This document shows positions 1-7,673 of a stretch of 16,742 nt of DNA, piece after piece. The stretch spans positions 1 through 16,742 of the forward strand of contig JAUVVP010000001.1 of the NCBI GenBank assembly GCA_030604585.1, in the 5' to 3' direction. Below the pieces are notes generated by a model. That model was not told the origin of the DNA. It saw only the letters and a program-made list of their open reading frames with translations, and searched no databases. The position numbers and the translations under genes were made by a program. Source of the stretch: Planctomycetota bacterium. GTDB lineage: Bacteria; Planctomycetota; Brocadiia; SM23-32. How positions within the stretch are numbered: position 1 is the stretch's first letter; every line of letters begins with the position of its first letter.

Positions 1-648
1 CCTCAGCAGGCGGCCCGGCGTCGTCTGGGCCTGTCCGCACAGAAGCGCACGCTGCTGGCCACGGGCGGCTCCCAGGGCGCCCTGGCCCTCAACGAAGCGC
101 TCTACGACGCGTTGAGCCTGATACAGGCGAGCGGGCTGGACCTCCAGGTGATCCACCTGACCGGAGTGGAGCACCTGGGGGCGGCACTGGAGCACCCCGT
201 GAACCGTTCGGCGTCGTACAGGCCGATCGGCTTCCTGGAACGGGTCGAAGAGGCCTACGCGGCGGCGGACTTCGTTCTGTCCCGTGCCGGTGGCTCGACC
301 CTGGCCTACCTGACGGCGCTGGGTCTGCCCTCGGTTCTGATTCCCTATCCCTACGCGGCTGAGCGCCATCAGCACGCCAACGCGGCAGTGCTGGCCGAAG
401 CGGGTGCGGCGATCTCCATTGACCAGTCCGAACTGACCGCAGGGAGGCTGGCGCGGGCGATCACGGCACTGGCCACGCGTGACGGCCTGCGGGCGCAGAT
501 GGCAGAGAGGGCACGGCGGCTGGGCCGTCCGCGGGCGGCCTTCACGGTGGCGGCCGAGCTGGCCAGGATGGCCGGATTCGGCCCGCAGATGGAACTCTCA
601 CCTGAGGACGAGGGGGCGCTTGCCAACCGGTTTCCACGAGCAGCCTGA
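1..648 (+). CDS. murG: MurG, UDP-GlcNAc:lipid I N-acetylglucosaminyltransferase (5' partial)
   Basis: MurG adds GlcNAc to lipid I on the inner face of the cytoplasmic membrane, giving lipid II. The reading frame is open from the first base, so only the C-terminal 215 residues are present. Visible motifs are GGSQGA (fragment residues 22-27), the nucleotide-sugar loop SRAGGST (94-100), the following ALGLP stretch, and the late RHQHANA block (122-128). These are C-terminal Rossmann-domain signatures of this GT28 enzyme. In the usual pattern, S-T-x-x-E, the Glu binds the uridine ribose; this protein has Tyr at fragment residue 103 instead (bases 307-309). The gene ends in TGA 12 bases before murC, which fits the dcw-cluster order murG-murC-murB-ddl-ftsQ. 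The assignment is firm; the effect of the Tyr is unknown. Confidence 0.95.
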   Translation, partial: PQQAARRRLGLSAQKRTLLATGGSQGALALNEALYDALSLIQASGLDLQVIHLTGVEHLGAALEHPVNRSASYRPIGFLERVEEAYAAADFVLSRAGGSTLAYLTALGLPSVLIPYPYAAERHQHANAAVLAEAGAAISIDQSELTAGRLARAITALATRDGLRAQMAERARRLGRPRAAFTVAAELARMAGFGPQMELSPEDEGALANRFPRAA

Positions 649-660
649 AAGGGGCGTGCT

Positions 661-2094
661 ATGGCGAAGAGGCGCAGGTCAAAGAAGCGGCACCTGTCGG
701 GGGAGCACTGGCATTTCATCGGCATTCTGGGGACCGGGATGAGCTCGATGGCCACCTACGCCGCCGACTGCGGCGCCCGCATAACGGGCTCCGACGTGCG
801 GCCCGCTCCCACCGTCAAGGTCCTCTCCCAACGCGGCATCCAGGTAAGCCTCCAGCAGGAGGGCCGCGGGCTCGACCGCGACACCAACCTGGTGGTCATC
901 AGCCAGGCCATCGCCGAGGACAACCCGGAGCTGCTGCAGGCACGCCGGTTGGGACTGGAGGTGGTGCGCTATCCGGAGCTGCTGGGCCTGCTGATGGAGC
1001 GCAAGAAGGGCATCGCCGTCGCCGGCACGCACGGCAAGAGCACCACCTCCGCTATGATCGCCTACGTGATGCGCCGGGCGGGTCTGGACCCCTCCTACAT
1101 GATCGGCGCCGACGTGCCTCAACTGGGCGGCGGCTCCCACTATGGGTCCGGCGAATACCTGGTGGCCGAGGCATGCGAGTACAAGCGCTCCTTCCTCTAC
1201 CTGTCGCCGCAGATCGGCGTGGTCACCAACATTGACGCCGACCACCTGGACTACTACTACGACATGTGGGACATCAAGGAGGCGTTCACGGACTTCGCGC
1301 TGGCGACCGGCGAGGACGGTCTGCTGGTGGCCAACGCCGACGACGCCAACACCCGCAGCGTCGTGAAGCAGGCCGGGGTACGGACGGTCACCTACGGGAT
1401 CGACCGCAAGAAGGCCCTCTACCGGGCCGAGAGGTTGTGGCGCGCCAAAGTGCACAGCAACTTCGACATCGTCTACAAGGGCAAGAAGATAGACAGGTTC
1501 AGCATCAGCCTCTACGGGACGCACAACGTGCTGAACGCGCTGGCGGCCATCGCGGCCTGCCATGAGGCGGGCATGGACTTCGCGACGATAAAGGACGGGC
1601 TCGCCAACTTCGAAGGCGTAGCCCGCCGCCTCCAGATCATCGGCACCCCGTGGAACGTCCCCATTGTGAGCGACTATGCCCATCACCCGCAGGAGGTCAA
1701 GGCCAGCATCGCCGCCACCCACCAGAGGTTCCCCAACCAGCGCGTCTTCGTCATCTTCCAGCCCCACCAGTACTCCCGCACCAGGAAGATGCTGCCGGAA
1801 CTGGCCGAGTCCTTCCGCACGGCGTGGGTCACCTACATCTGCGACATCTACGCCGCGCGCGACTCCCGCGAGGACCAGCGCTCGGTCAGCGCGCTGGACC
1901 TGGTCCGTCAGATGAACCACATAGGGCTGCTGGCCCACTACGTGCCCGAGTTCGCCGACATGGAGGACATAATCGTCGGCGACGTCATCCCGGACGACGT
2001 GGTGCTCATCATGGGCGCGGGCAACATCTGGGAGGTCGCCCGCAACATCATCCCGAGGATCGAGGAGAAAGGCCGCCGGCAGCTCGCGGCCTGA
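661..2094 (+). CDS. murC: MurC, UDP-N-acetylmuramate--L-alanine ligase
   Basis: MurC is the cytoplasmic ATP-dependent ligase that adds L-Ala to UDP-MurNAc. The 477-residue length is normal for the family. The N-terminal nucleotide-binding glycine motif is GILGTGMSS (residues 21-29), after a basic leader with KRRRSKKR. The ATP P-loop is AGTHGKST (121-128). EACEY (170-174) and VVTNIDADHLDYY (187-199) follow; the EACEY form resembles Bacillus-type MurC more than the EADES form of proteobacteria. GTHNVLNALAA (286-296) and DYAHHP (338-343) mark the later domains, and FQPHQYSRTR (366-375) sits in the C-terminal domain. The start ATG lies about 8 bases after AAAGGGG. DYAHHP with FQPHQYSRTR and the position between murG and murB favour MurC over the recycling ligase Mpl. 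It is separated from murB by 7 bases. Confidence 0.96.
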   Translation: MAKRRRSKKRHLSGEHWHFIGILGTGMSSMATYAADCGARITGSDVRPAPTVKVLSQRGIQVSLQQEGRGLDRDTNLVVISQAIAEDNPELLQARRLGLEVVRYPELLGLLMERKKGIAVAGTHGKSTTSAMIAYVMRRAGLDPSYMIGADVPQLGGGSHYGSGEYLVAEACEYKRSFLYLSPQIGVVTNIDADHLDYYYDMWDIKEAFTDFALATGEDGLLVANADDANTRSVVKQAGVRTVTYGIDRKKALYRAERLWRAKVHSNFDIVYKGKKIDRFSISLYGTHNVLNALAAIAACHEAGMDFATIKDGLANFEGVARRLQIIGTPWNVPIVSDYAHHPQEVKASIAATHQRFPNQRVFVIFQPHQYSRTRKMLPELAESFRTAWVTYICDIYAARDSREDQRSVSALDLVRQMNHIGLLAHYVPEFADMEDIIVGDVIPDDVVLIMGAGNIWEVARNIIPRIEEKGRRQLAA

Positions 2095-2101
2095 GGCACA
2101 G

Positions 2102-2974
2102 ATGGCCGGGACGATACAGTTGCGCCAGTTGACAAGCCTCCGCATGGGCGGCGCGCCCGTCTGCTATTTCCATCCCCGCACGGAGGCGGAGCTTCTCGCC
2201 GCGCTGGAGCAGTGCCTCCGCCGCGGCCTGTCCTGGCGAGTGCTGGGCGGCGGCTCGAACCTGCTCGTGGAAGAAGGCACGCTTCCCTACGCGGTCATCC
2301 ACATCCACGCGCCCGGGTTCGACTTCATCGAGCGCAAGGACGGTGCGAGTCTCCGCGTGGGGGCGGGCGTGCCGACGGCGGGGCTGCTCGCCTTCTGCCG
2401 GCGCGAAGGGCTCGGCGGGCTGGAGTTCCTGGCCGGCCTGCCCGGAACCGTCGGCGGCGCAGTAGCCGGCAACGCCGGGGCATGGGGCAAGGAGGTCTGC
2501 GACCGATTGGCGCGCCTGCGCGTCGTCTCCACGCAGAGTGCCGCGATGGTGCGGCACCGCTCGGAGATCGAGTGCGCCTACCGCCATGCCGACCTCAGTG
2601 GCGGCATCGTCACGGAAGCGGAGTTCGAGCTTCGGCCGACCAGCCCCGAGCTGATCGCAGAGCGGATGGCCGAATGCTGCCGCCTTCGCGCCGAGCGGCA
2701 CCCGCCGGCCGGGCGCAGCGCCGGCTGCATATTCAAGAACCCGCCCCACGGCTCCGCCGGGAAGCTGCTCGACCTGTGCGGGCTGAAGGGCCGCCAGGTC
2801 GGCGGCGTCGAGGTCTCGCAGCGACACGCCAACTTCATCCTCAACCGCGGCGGCGCGGTCGCCGGGGACGCCCTGCGCCTCATTCGCATCATGAGGGAAG
2901 CCGTCCGCCGCCAGTTCGGCATAGAACTGGACCTGGAAGTGCGGCACTGGCCGGCACGCTCGAAAGTGGCTTGA
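2102..2974 (+). CDS. murB: MurB, UDP-N-acetylenolpyruvoylglucosamine reductase
   Basis: MurB is the cytoplasmic FAD enzyme that uses NADPH to reduce UDP-GlcNAc-enolpyruvate to UDP-MurNAc. FAD-domain motifs are LGGGSNLL (48-55) and GLEFLAGLPGTVGGAV (106-121). The substrate-domain residues include AYR (159-161), AGCIFKNP (207-214), GLKGRQVGG (227-235) and the Glu-containing tail LDLEVRHW (276-283). At 290 residues without an extra C-terminal block it looks like the compact type II form. The residue aligned with the catalytic proton-donating Ser (AGS-x-FKNP in many MurBs) is Cys209 here. I believe Cys also occurs there in other lineages, so activity is likely kept. The start ATG follows GAGG closely, and the gene is translationally close to murC (7-base gap). 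ddl follows after 32 bases. Confidence 0.95.
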   Translation: MAGTIQLRQLTSLRMGGAPVCYFHPRTEAELLAALEQCLRRGLSWRVLGGGSNLLVEEGTLPYAVIHIHAPGFDFIERKDGASLRVGAGVPTAGLLAFCRREGLGGLEFLAGLPGTVGGAVAGNAGAWGKEVCDRLARLRVVSTQSAAMVRHRSEIECAYRHADLSGGIVTEAEFELRPTSPELIAERMAECCRLRAERHPPAGRSAGCIFKNPPHGSAGKLLDLCGLKGRQVGGVEVSQRHANFILNRGGAVAGDALRLIRIMREAVRRQFGIELDLEVRHWPARSKVA

Positions 2975-3006
2975 TAAGAAGCGCAGCAAGCACCAACGGA
3001 GGAACC

Positions 3007-3966
3007 ATGAGCAAGGCCGAGAGGCTGAAGGTCGCCGTGCTGATGGGGGGCCTGAGCGGCGAGCGCGAGGTGTCCTTGAGGAGCGGCAGCGCCGTTGCGT
3101 CGGCACTGAAGGAAGCTGGCCACGAAGCTCTCCCCTACGACGTGACGGACCTCTCGCTGCCCGGCCTGCTGAAGCACAGGCCCGACGTTGCCTTTGTGGC
3201 CCTCCACGGCACCTTCGGCGAGGACGGCGTCGTGCAGCAGCTCCTTGAGAACATGGGCCTGCCCTACACCGGCAGCGGGCCGCAGGCCAGCCGACTGGCC
3301 ATGGACAAGATAGCCAGCAAGCGCCTCTTCATCCGCAACGCCATCCCGACTGCCGACTATCTGACCGTAGGGCCGGCTGCGCCGCCTGAGACCGTGGCCG
3401 CCCAGGCGGAGCAGTTCGGCTACCCGCTGGTCTGCAAGCCCGCCGCCAGCGGATCGAGTCTCGGAATCAGTATCGTCAGGAGGCCCGCTGAACTGGCCCC
3501 GGCGCTCGCACTGGCCCGCAGGGAGAGCGAGTCCGTCCTGTTCGAACGCTACATTCGAGGGCGCGAGTTCACGGTCGGCGTGCTGGAAGGCGAGGCGCTG
3601 CCGATGATAGAGCTGGTGGTCAGCCGCGAGTTCTTCGACTACGGCGCCAAGTACGAGGACGAACGGACCCGCTACATCACGCCGGTCTCCTTGCTGCCCA
3701 CCCTCTACCGCAAGGCCTGCGACGCGGCAGTGCGCGCATACCGGGCGCTGCACTGCCGACATATGGCGCGCGTGGACTTGCTGTACGGCTACGACGGGAA
3801 CCTTTACGTGCTGGAGGCGAACACCATCCCCGGATTCACCCCGCGCAGCCTGCTGCCCATGGCCGCCGCAGAGGCCGGCATACCGTTCGCGCAGCTATGC
3901 GACAGGTTGGTGCGCGGCGCTCTGCACGAGGCCGCCGGCGGGAGGCGCCGCCGGCTCACCGCCTGA
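3007..3966 (+). CDS. ddl: D-alanine--D-alanine ligase
   Basis: Ddl joins two D-Ala in the cytoplasm, making the dipeptide that MurF adds to the peptidoglycan stem. The 319-residue length is usual. GEREVSLRSG (18-27) carries the substrate Glu21. LHGTFGEDG (66-74), AMDK (98-101) and the ATP-grasp loop SGSSLGIS (148-155) follow. FFDYGAKY (209-216) has the Tyr expected of a D-Ala-specific ligase, rather than the changes seen in D-Ala-D-Lac enzymes. ARVDLLY (254-260) and EANTIPGFTPRSLLP (270-284) supply the metal-binding and C-terminal substrate residues. The frame stays open far upstream inside murB, but ATG 3007 is chosen because GGAGG sits about 5 bases before it and homology starts there. The product ends in a basic GGRRRRLTA tail. 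It is 26 bases from the ftsQ-like gene. Confidence 0.96.
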   Translation: MSKAERLKVAVLMGGLSGEREVSLRSGSAVASALKEAGHEALPYDVTDLSLPGLLKHRPDVAFVALHGTFGEDGVVQQLLENMGLPYTGSGPQASRLAMDKIASKRLFIRNAIPTADYLTVGPAAPPETVAAQAEQFGYPLVCKPAASGSSLGISIVRRPAELAPALALARRESESVLFERYIRGREFTVGVLEGEALPMIELVVSREFFDYGAKYEDERTRYITPVSLLPTLYRKACDAAVRAYRALHCRHMARVDLLYGYDGNLYVLEANTIPGFTPRSLLPMAAAEAGIPFAQLCDRLVRGALHEAAGGRRRRLTA

Positions 3967-3992
3967 CTCCCCGCAAGCACAGGTCCCGCACA

Positions 3993-4904
3993 ATGGCAAA
4001 ACGAGCAATCCGCAACGGCAAACGGCCGGCGCGTCGCCTTCCCCGGCGGGCGCTCACGGCCATGCTCTGGGTCGGCGTCGTGCTGCTTATGGGCGGCGCG
4101 GTCTGCCTGGGGAGCCGCGCCGCGTGGCAGGCTATCTCGCACCGGCCCGAGTTCCGGCTCGACCCTTTGGCGCTGAACCTGAGCGGGCACCCCCGATGGG
4201 TGAACGGCCCCGCGATGGCCCGGGAGCTGCGCAGCCGCCTGAGCCAGGTGCCGCGGGGGAGGGCCATCTTCGACCGGGACATCGCCCGGACGATAGCGCA
4301 GGAGCTGGGCAGGTCGCCGTGGGTGCTCGAGGTCACCAAGGTGGAGAAGAAGCTGCCCGACACCTTCCTGGTCGAGGCGATCTTCAGGAAGCCGGCGGGC
4401 CTGGTGCTGATGGACGGGACGCACTACATGGTGGACAGCAGGGGGCACTGGCTGCGGGACGAGCTGTTCCATCGGCCCCAGGAATGGGAGCCCGAACGGC
4501 TGCCCCGCATCGTTGACCGGCTGCTGCGCGAATCGCCCCCCCTGGGCCGGCCATGGGACGGACCCCGCCTGGCAGCCGGCGCGCGCCTCTCGGAGTTCCT
4601 ACGGCAGAAGGGACTGCTGGACGAGCTGCACCTGGCCACCATAGACGTAACCGGCGTGGGAAGGGCCGCCGCGGAGCCGGACATCGTCCTGACGACCGTC
4701 GGTGGGGCACGCGTCAAATGGGGCAGGTCCTCGGTCTACGAGCGCGTGCCCGGATTGGAGGGACCCCTGTTCCAGCCGCCGGACGTCGAGAAGCTGGAGA
4801 TGCTCCTGAGCAAGCTGAACGAGCGGCCGGAGCTGAAGCGCACGAAGGGCTGGAGCATGGACCTGCGCTTCCACGGGCAGATAGTTTTTGCCCCGAGCGA
4901 TTGA
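3993..4904 (+). CDS. ftsQ: FtsQ/DivIB-like cell-division protein with POTRA domain
   Basis: FtsQ-type proteins are bitopic divisome components that link early and late division proteins in the periplasm. The predicted 303-residue protein has a very basic cytoplasmic start (KRAIRNGKRPARR), one hydrophobic membrane segment at about residues 21-41, then an extracytoplasmic region. Residues about 52-140 read as a POTRA domain: an initial strand (FRLDPLALNLSG), a helix region, and the hallmark stretch SPWVLEVTKVEKKLPDTF followed by FRKPAGLV, which matches the family pattern P-W-V-x-x-V-x-V-x-K-x-L-P. The rest matches the FtsQ beta domain only loosely. The call rests on topology, this motif and position right after ddl, the usual dcw order. 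No ftsA or ftsZ follows. ATG 3993 is the first plausible start after the ddl stop; the frame is open further upstream inside ddl. Confidence 0.78.
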   Translation: MAKRAIRNGKRPARRLPRRALTAMLWVGVVLLMGGAVCLGSRAAWQAISHRPEFRLDPLALNLSGHPRWVNGPAMARELRSRLSQVPRGRAIFDRDIARTIAQELGRSPWVLEVTKVEKKLPDTFLVEAIFRKPAGLVLMDGTHYMVDSRGHWLRDELFHRPQEWEPERLPRIVDRLLRESPPLGRPWDGPRLAAGARLSEFLRQKGLLDELHLATIDVTGVGRAAAEPDIVLTTVGGARVKWGRSSVYERVPGLEGPLFQPPDVEKLEMLLSKLNERPELKRTKGWSMDLRFHGQIVFAPSD

Positions 4905-4992
4905 CCTGCCCGAGCTGCGAGCCCCGCTCGACTCATCTCCTTGCCGGCCGCCGCTTTATGACCCCAACGGGCTCCGCGAGCGGGCACGCCGC

Positions 4993-5022
4993 TTCCAACG
5001 TGGCACCGTGTTTGCGTATAAT
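4993..5022 (+). promoter_or_regulatory. Candidate sigma-70-type promoter with perfect -10
   Basis: A perfect TATAAT (5017-5022) lies 92 bases before the FHA-GAF-HD-GYP start. The best -35 at a usable distance is TTCCAA (4993-4998, 18-base spacer), which matches TTGACA at only three positions. The -10 overlaps the 3' side of the sigma-54-type element, so the two would compete or serve different conditions. Confidence 0.4.
5001..5016 (+). promoter_or_regulatory. Candidate sigma-54 (RpoN) -24/-12 promoter
   Basis: TGGCAC (5001-5006), five bases, then TTGC (5012-5015) reproduces the RpoN consensus TGGCAC-N5-TTGC. The invariant GG (5002-5003) and GC (5014-5015) are exactly ten bases apart. It lies in the gap between ftsQ and the FHA-GAF-HD-GYP gene, on the same strand, with a predicted start site near 5027. 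Ten fixed bases match, which is rare by chance in a window of this size. Activator binding sites and an RpoN activator gene are not visible here. Confidence 0.55.
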
Positions 5023-5049
5023 GCCCAAGCGCTTATTCTGTCCTATTCT

Positions 5050-5085
5050 GGAAGGCCGCGAGCCTTCCTCTGCGGCAAGCCGCAG
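5050..5085 (+). other. Tandem stem-loops in probable 5' leader
   Basis: Two perfect adjacent hairpins lie between the promoter candidates and the start codon at 5114. The first pairs GGAAGGC (5050-5056) with GCCTTCC (5062-5068) around CGCGA. The second pairs CTGCGG (5070-5075) with CCGCAG (5080-5085) around CAAG. No T-run follows, so they do not look like a terminator. They could affect mRNA stability or translation. I do not recognise a known riboswitch class. Confidence 0.45.
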
Positions 5086-5113
5086 CAGACGATAGCGGGA
5101 AGCCAGCCACCCG

Positions 5114-6691
5114 ATGCAGGCGAAGCTGATACCCATCGTGGGAGTGGAGGGGCAGGAGGACCTCACCCTGTCCCCCGCGCAGCCCATCGTTCTGGGCCGG
5201 GGGGACTGCTGCACCGTCCGACTGATGCACAGCAAGGTCTCGCGCCGCCACTGTCGCGTAGCCTTCGAGAACGGCTTCTACAGCGCCGAGGACCTGGACA
5301 GCAAGAACGGCACGTGGGTCAACAACCGCCGCATCCACAAGGCCATCCTGTTCCACCACGACCGGATCACGGTCGGGGGGGCTGAGTTCCGCTTCGTGCT
5401 CGAAGGCACCCTAAGCCAGCAGACCACCAACATAGACCTGGACGGCGAGGATGACCTGAACTTCGAGACCGAGATCCGGGAACCGGTTGACGGCCACACT
5501 CCCTCATCGCTGTTCCTCGACATACCCAAAGCCGATTCCGGCGACAAGCCCGAGGACCTGGAACGCGACCTCTCCGCCGTCTGCAAGATCATCAACAGCG
5601 TCAACGCCGAACACCAACTGGACCGGCTGCTGGAGACGGTCATGGACAGCGTGATGGAGGTGAGCGAGGCCGACCGGGGTTATCTGATCGCGGCCAAGAA
5701 GCTGGACGGGGTGCTGATGCCCCTGGTCCGTCGCAACCGCGACGGCATCCCTGCCTTCGCTCGCAACACCTTCAGCCGCAGCATCGTCTCCGAATGCTAC
5801 GAGAACGCCTACGCAATCCTGAAGTCCGATCCCGCCAGCGATTACGACGCCAGCGAAAGCGTGATGGCACAGCAGATACAGAGCATCATGTGCGTGCCGA
5901 TGAGCGACGAGCAGGGCCCGGTCGGGGTGATCTACGTGGACAACGTGGTGGGCTCGCGACAGTTCACCAAACGCGACTTGAAGGTGCTGACCGCGATCGG
6001 CAACCAGGCCGGCATCGCCATCCGCCGGGCACAGCTCGCCCGACAGGTCGAGACCCTCTTCCGCGACGCCATGCGGACCATCATCAGCCTGGTCGAGGTG
6101 AAAGACCAGTATACCTACGGCCACAGTGAGCGCGTCACGGCCGTGACCCTGCGCCTGAGCGAACTTTGCCCCGCCGACATGGAAAGGCCCGACATGAGGG
6201 ACATCGAGATCGCCGGGCTCCTGCACGACGTCGGCAAGCTGGCCGTGCGACTGGACATCCTCCAGAAGCCGCAAAGCCTGACCGACTCCGAATACGAAGC
6301 CGTCAAGGAGCACCCGGTCAGCGGCGCCGCCATCCTGAACAGCGTGGACAACGCCGAGGCCATCGCCGCCGCCATCCGCCACCATCACGAGCGCTGGGAC
6401 GGCTCCGGCTACCCGGACGGGCTGGCCCGGGAGCGGATACCCGTTCTGTCGCGCCTGCTGGCCATAGCCGACGCCTTCGACTCGATGGCCTCCGACCGAC
6501 CCTACAAATCGGTCCTTCCCCAGGAGGAGATCCTGGCTGAACTCTCCCAGGGCGCCGGCACGCAGTTCGACCCGGTCCTGGTCAACCGGTTCGTCGAGGC
6601 CCTCACCAACGACGACGTCTTCCGCAGCCGCATAAACACCGTCTATCGCCACAGCGGCAACGTGGGGCACGGAAGGGGCCCGTTCGACTGA
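5114..6691 (+). CDS. FHA-GAF-HD-GYP signalling protein, probable cyclic-di-GMP phosphodiesterase
   Basis: This 525-residue cytoplasmic protein combines three domains. Residues about 5-98 are an FHA phosphothreonine-binding domain, with GRG (28-30), SRRH (43-46) and DSKNGTWVN (62-70). Residues about 150-308 are a GAF sensor domain (DRGYLI, CVPM, GVIYVDN). Residues about 315-500 are an HD-GYP phosphodiesterase, with HDVGK (371-375), the KEHP turn (398-401), and the full HHERWDGSGYPDGL motif (424-437), then IADAFDSMASDRPY (451-464). All key metal-binding residues of the HD-GYP family are present, so hydrolysis of cyclic-di-GMP (or a related dinucleotide) is likely. FHA input suggests a link to Ser/Thr kinase signalling; GAF suggests small-ligand control. 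There is no signal peptide or membrane segment. The ATG has no strong ribosome binding site. A sigma-54-type promoter candidate and leader hairpins precede it. What the FHA and GAF domains bind is unknown. Confidence 0.93.
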   Translation: MQAKLIPIVGVEGQEDLTLSPAQPIVLGRGDCCTVRLMHSKVSRRHCRVAFENGFYSAEDLDSKNGTWVNNRRIHKAILFHHDRITVGGAEFRFVLEGTLSQQTTNIDLDGEDDLNFETEIREPVDGHTPSSLFLDIPKADSGDKPEDLERDLSAVCKIINSVNAEHQLDRLLETVMDSVMEVSEADRGYLIAAKKLDGVLMPLVRRNRDGIPAFARNTFSRSIVSECYENAYAILKSDPASDYDASESVMAQQIQSIMCVPMSDEQGPVGVIYVDNVVGSRQFTKRDLKVLTAIGNQAGIAIRRAQLARQVETLFRDAMRTIISLVEVKDQYTYGHSERVTAVTLRLSELCPADMERPDMRDIEIAGLLHDVGKLAVRLDILQKPQSLTDSEYEAVKEHPVSGAAILNSVDNAEAIAAAIRHHHERWDGSGYPDGLARERIPVLSRLLAIADAFDSMASDRPYKSVLPQEEILAELSQGAGTQFDPVLVNRFVEALTNDDVFRSRINTVYRHSGNVGHGRGPFD

Positions 6692-6809
6692 GCGCCTCCC
6701 GCCGCCCAGCGGGGCACAGGCTTGCAGGCCGGCCCGCCAGAGGATACATTGTTCCGGACGGGGGTGCTATCCGGCAGACTGCGGCCGCACACTGGCAGGC
6801 ATTGACCAC

Positions 6810-7673
6810 ATGAGGGGCTGCCCCGACAGAGACGGGTCCGTGGTTGCGCAGCTCGTGTGCGTCTTGCTTGCCCTGGGCGTGGTCCTGCCGGCCACGGGCT
6901 GCTGCCTGTTCGGGCCCTCGCCTCCTCCGCCGCCCCTGTCCAGCGACCAGGTCGTCGCGGCCCTGCGCGCCGATTCCAAGCGATTCCGCACGGTCACGGA
7001 CAACAACATCACGCTCCTGATCACCGAAACGGCCGACGGGCGGACCCATAGACTCCCCAGGTTCGGCGGCAACCTGGGCTTCGACCGGGAGAAGCCGGCC
7101 CTCTACCTGCTGGCCGAGAAGCTGGGCCAGACCGCTTTCTGGCTCCGGGCCAGGGGGATGCACTTCTGGCTGGCCCTGCCGCGCACGCAGGAGGTCGTCA
7201 CCGGCGGTCCCGTGGCCTACGCCAAGCTGCCGGAGTTCATCCGGCCCGACGAGGTGCGGGGGTTCTTCTCCGGTCCCGACTGGCTCGGCCTGACCTGGCC
7301 CTCGACGAGGATGGCCGTAGAGCAGGACGATTACCGCTTCGACGTCTACGTGGTGGGCGCGCTGCGCCGGCAGGTCTTCGTGGACCGCCGGAAGGTTGTC
7401 GTCACGGCAATGCGCAGTTATGATGCGCTGGGGCGGACGGTTACCGAGGTCCGCCTCTCGAAGCATAGGCCGGCCGACGGCCTGCTGTTCCCGCGGCGTC
7501 TGACCATCGAGAGGCCGCCGCTCGGCGTTACGCTGGAACTGCGACTCGGCAACCCGAAGATCAACCCGGACATCAGACCAGAGGCCTTCGAGCCGGCCGA
7601 ACGGCCCGGGTGGACCCACGTCAACCTGGACGTCCGGCCGCGCTCGGCGGTGAGGGCCTTCAGGGCGGACTGA
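6810..7673 (+). CDS. Lipoprotein, possible LolA/LolB-like fold
   Basis: I do not recognise a named gene. The 287-residue product starts with a hydrophobic signal segment (LVCVLLALGVVLPA, residues 15-28) ending in TGCC, so lipidation at Cys31 (or Cys32) is likely although the lipobox is not canonical (Ala at -3). A Pro-rich linker PSPPPPPL follows. The mature part opens with a helix (SSDQVVAALRADSKRF) and then alternating strands, with aromatic-rich segments such as MHFWLALP and FDVYVVG and an amphipathic end. This layout resembles LolA/LolB-like or DUF4292-like outer-membrane lipoproteins, which hold hydrophobic ligands in a half-barrel; that is inference from layout, not a motif match. A GTG at 6840 would give a shorter signal peptide without the acidic start (RGCPDRDGS) and is a real alternative. 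Its stop codon abuts the radC start, so the two are probably co-transcribed. Confidence 0.7.
   Translation: MRGCPDRDGSVVAQLVCVLLALGVVLPATGCCLFGPSPPPPPLSSDQVVAALRADSKRFRTVTDNNITLLITETADGRTHRLPRFGGNLGFDREKPALYLLAEKLGQTAFWLRARGMHFWLALPRTQEVVTGGPVAYAKLPEFIRPDEVRGFFSGPDWLGLTWPSTRMAVEQDDYRFDVYVVGALRRQVFVDRRKVVVTAMRSYDALGRTVTEVRLSKHRPADGLLFPRRLTIERPPLGVTLELRLGNPKINPDIRPEAFEPAERPGWTHVNLDVRPRSAVRAFRAD

Noticed and set aside
679..2145. Long open frame on the minus strand across murC
   Set aside because: Lies opposite a certain gene; its His/Val/Asp-rich translation has no motifs and is the usual result of GC-rich codon bias. The same holds for the long minus-strand frames over the kinase and amrS.
2212..3006. 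A much longer N-terminus for ddl
   Set aside because: The frame is open across murB but the translation is low-complexity Arg/Pro/Ala. Homology and the GGAGG ribosome binding site both place the start at 3007.
5023..5113. Cyclic-di-GMP (GEMM) riboswitch before the HD-GYP gene
   Set aside because: The context would suit it, but the conserved GEMM core wording and its two-helix arrangement are not present; only simple hairpins are seen.
6722..6750. Promoter TTGCAG-N17-TACATT before the lipoprotein gene
   Set aside because: Only three of six and four of six matches; too weak to list as a feature.
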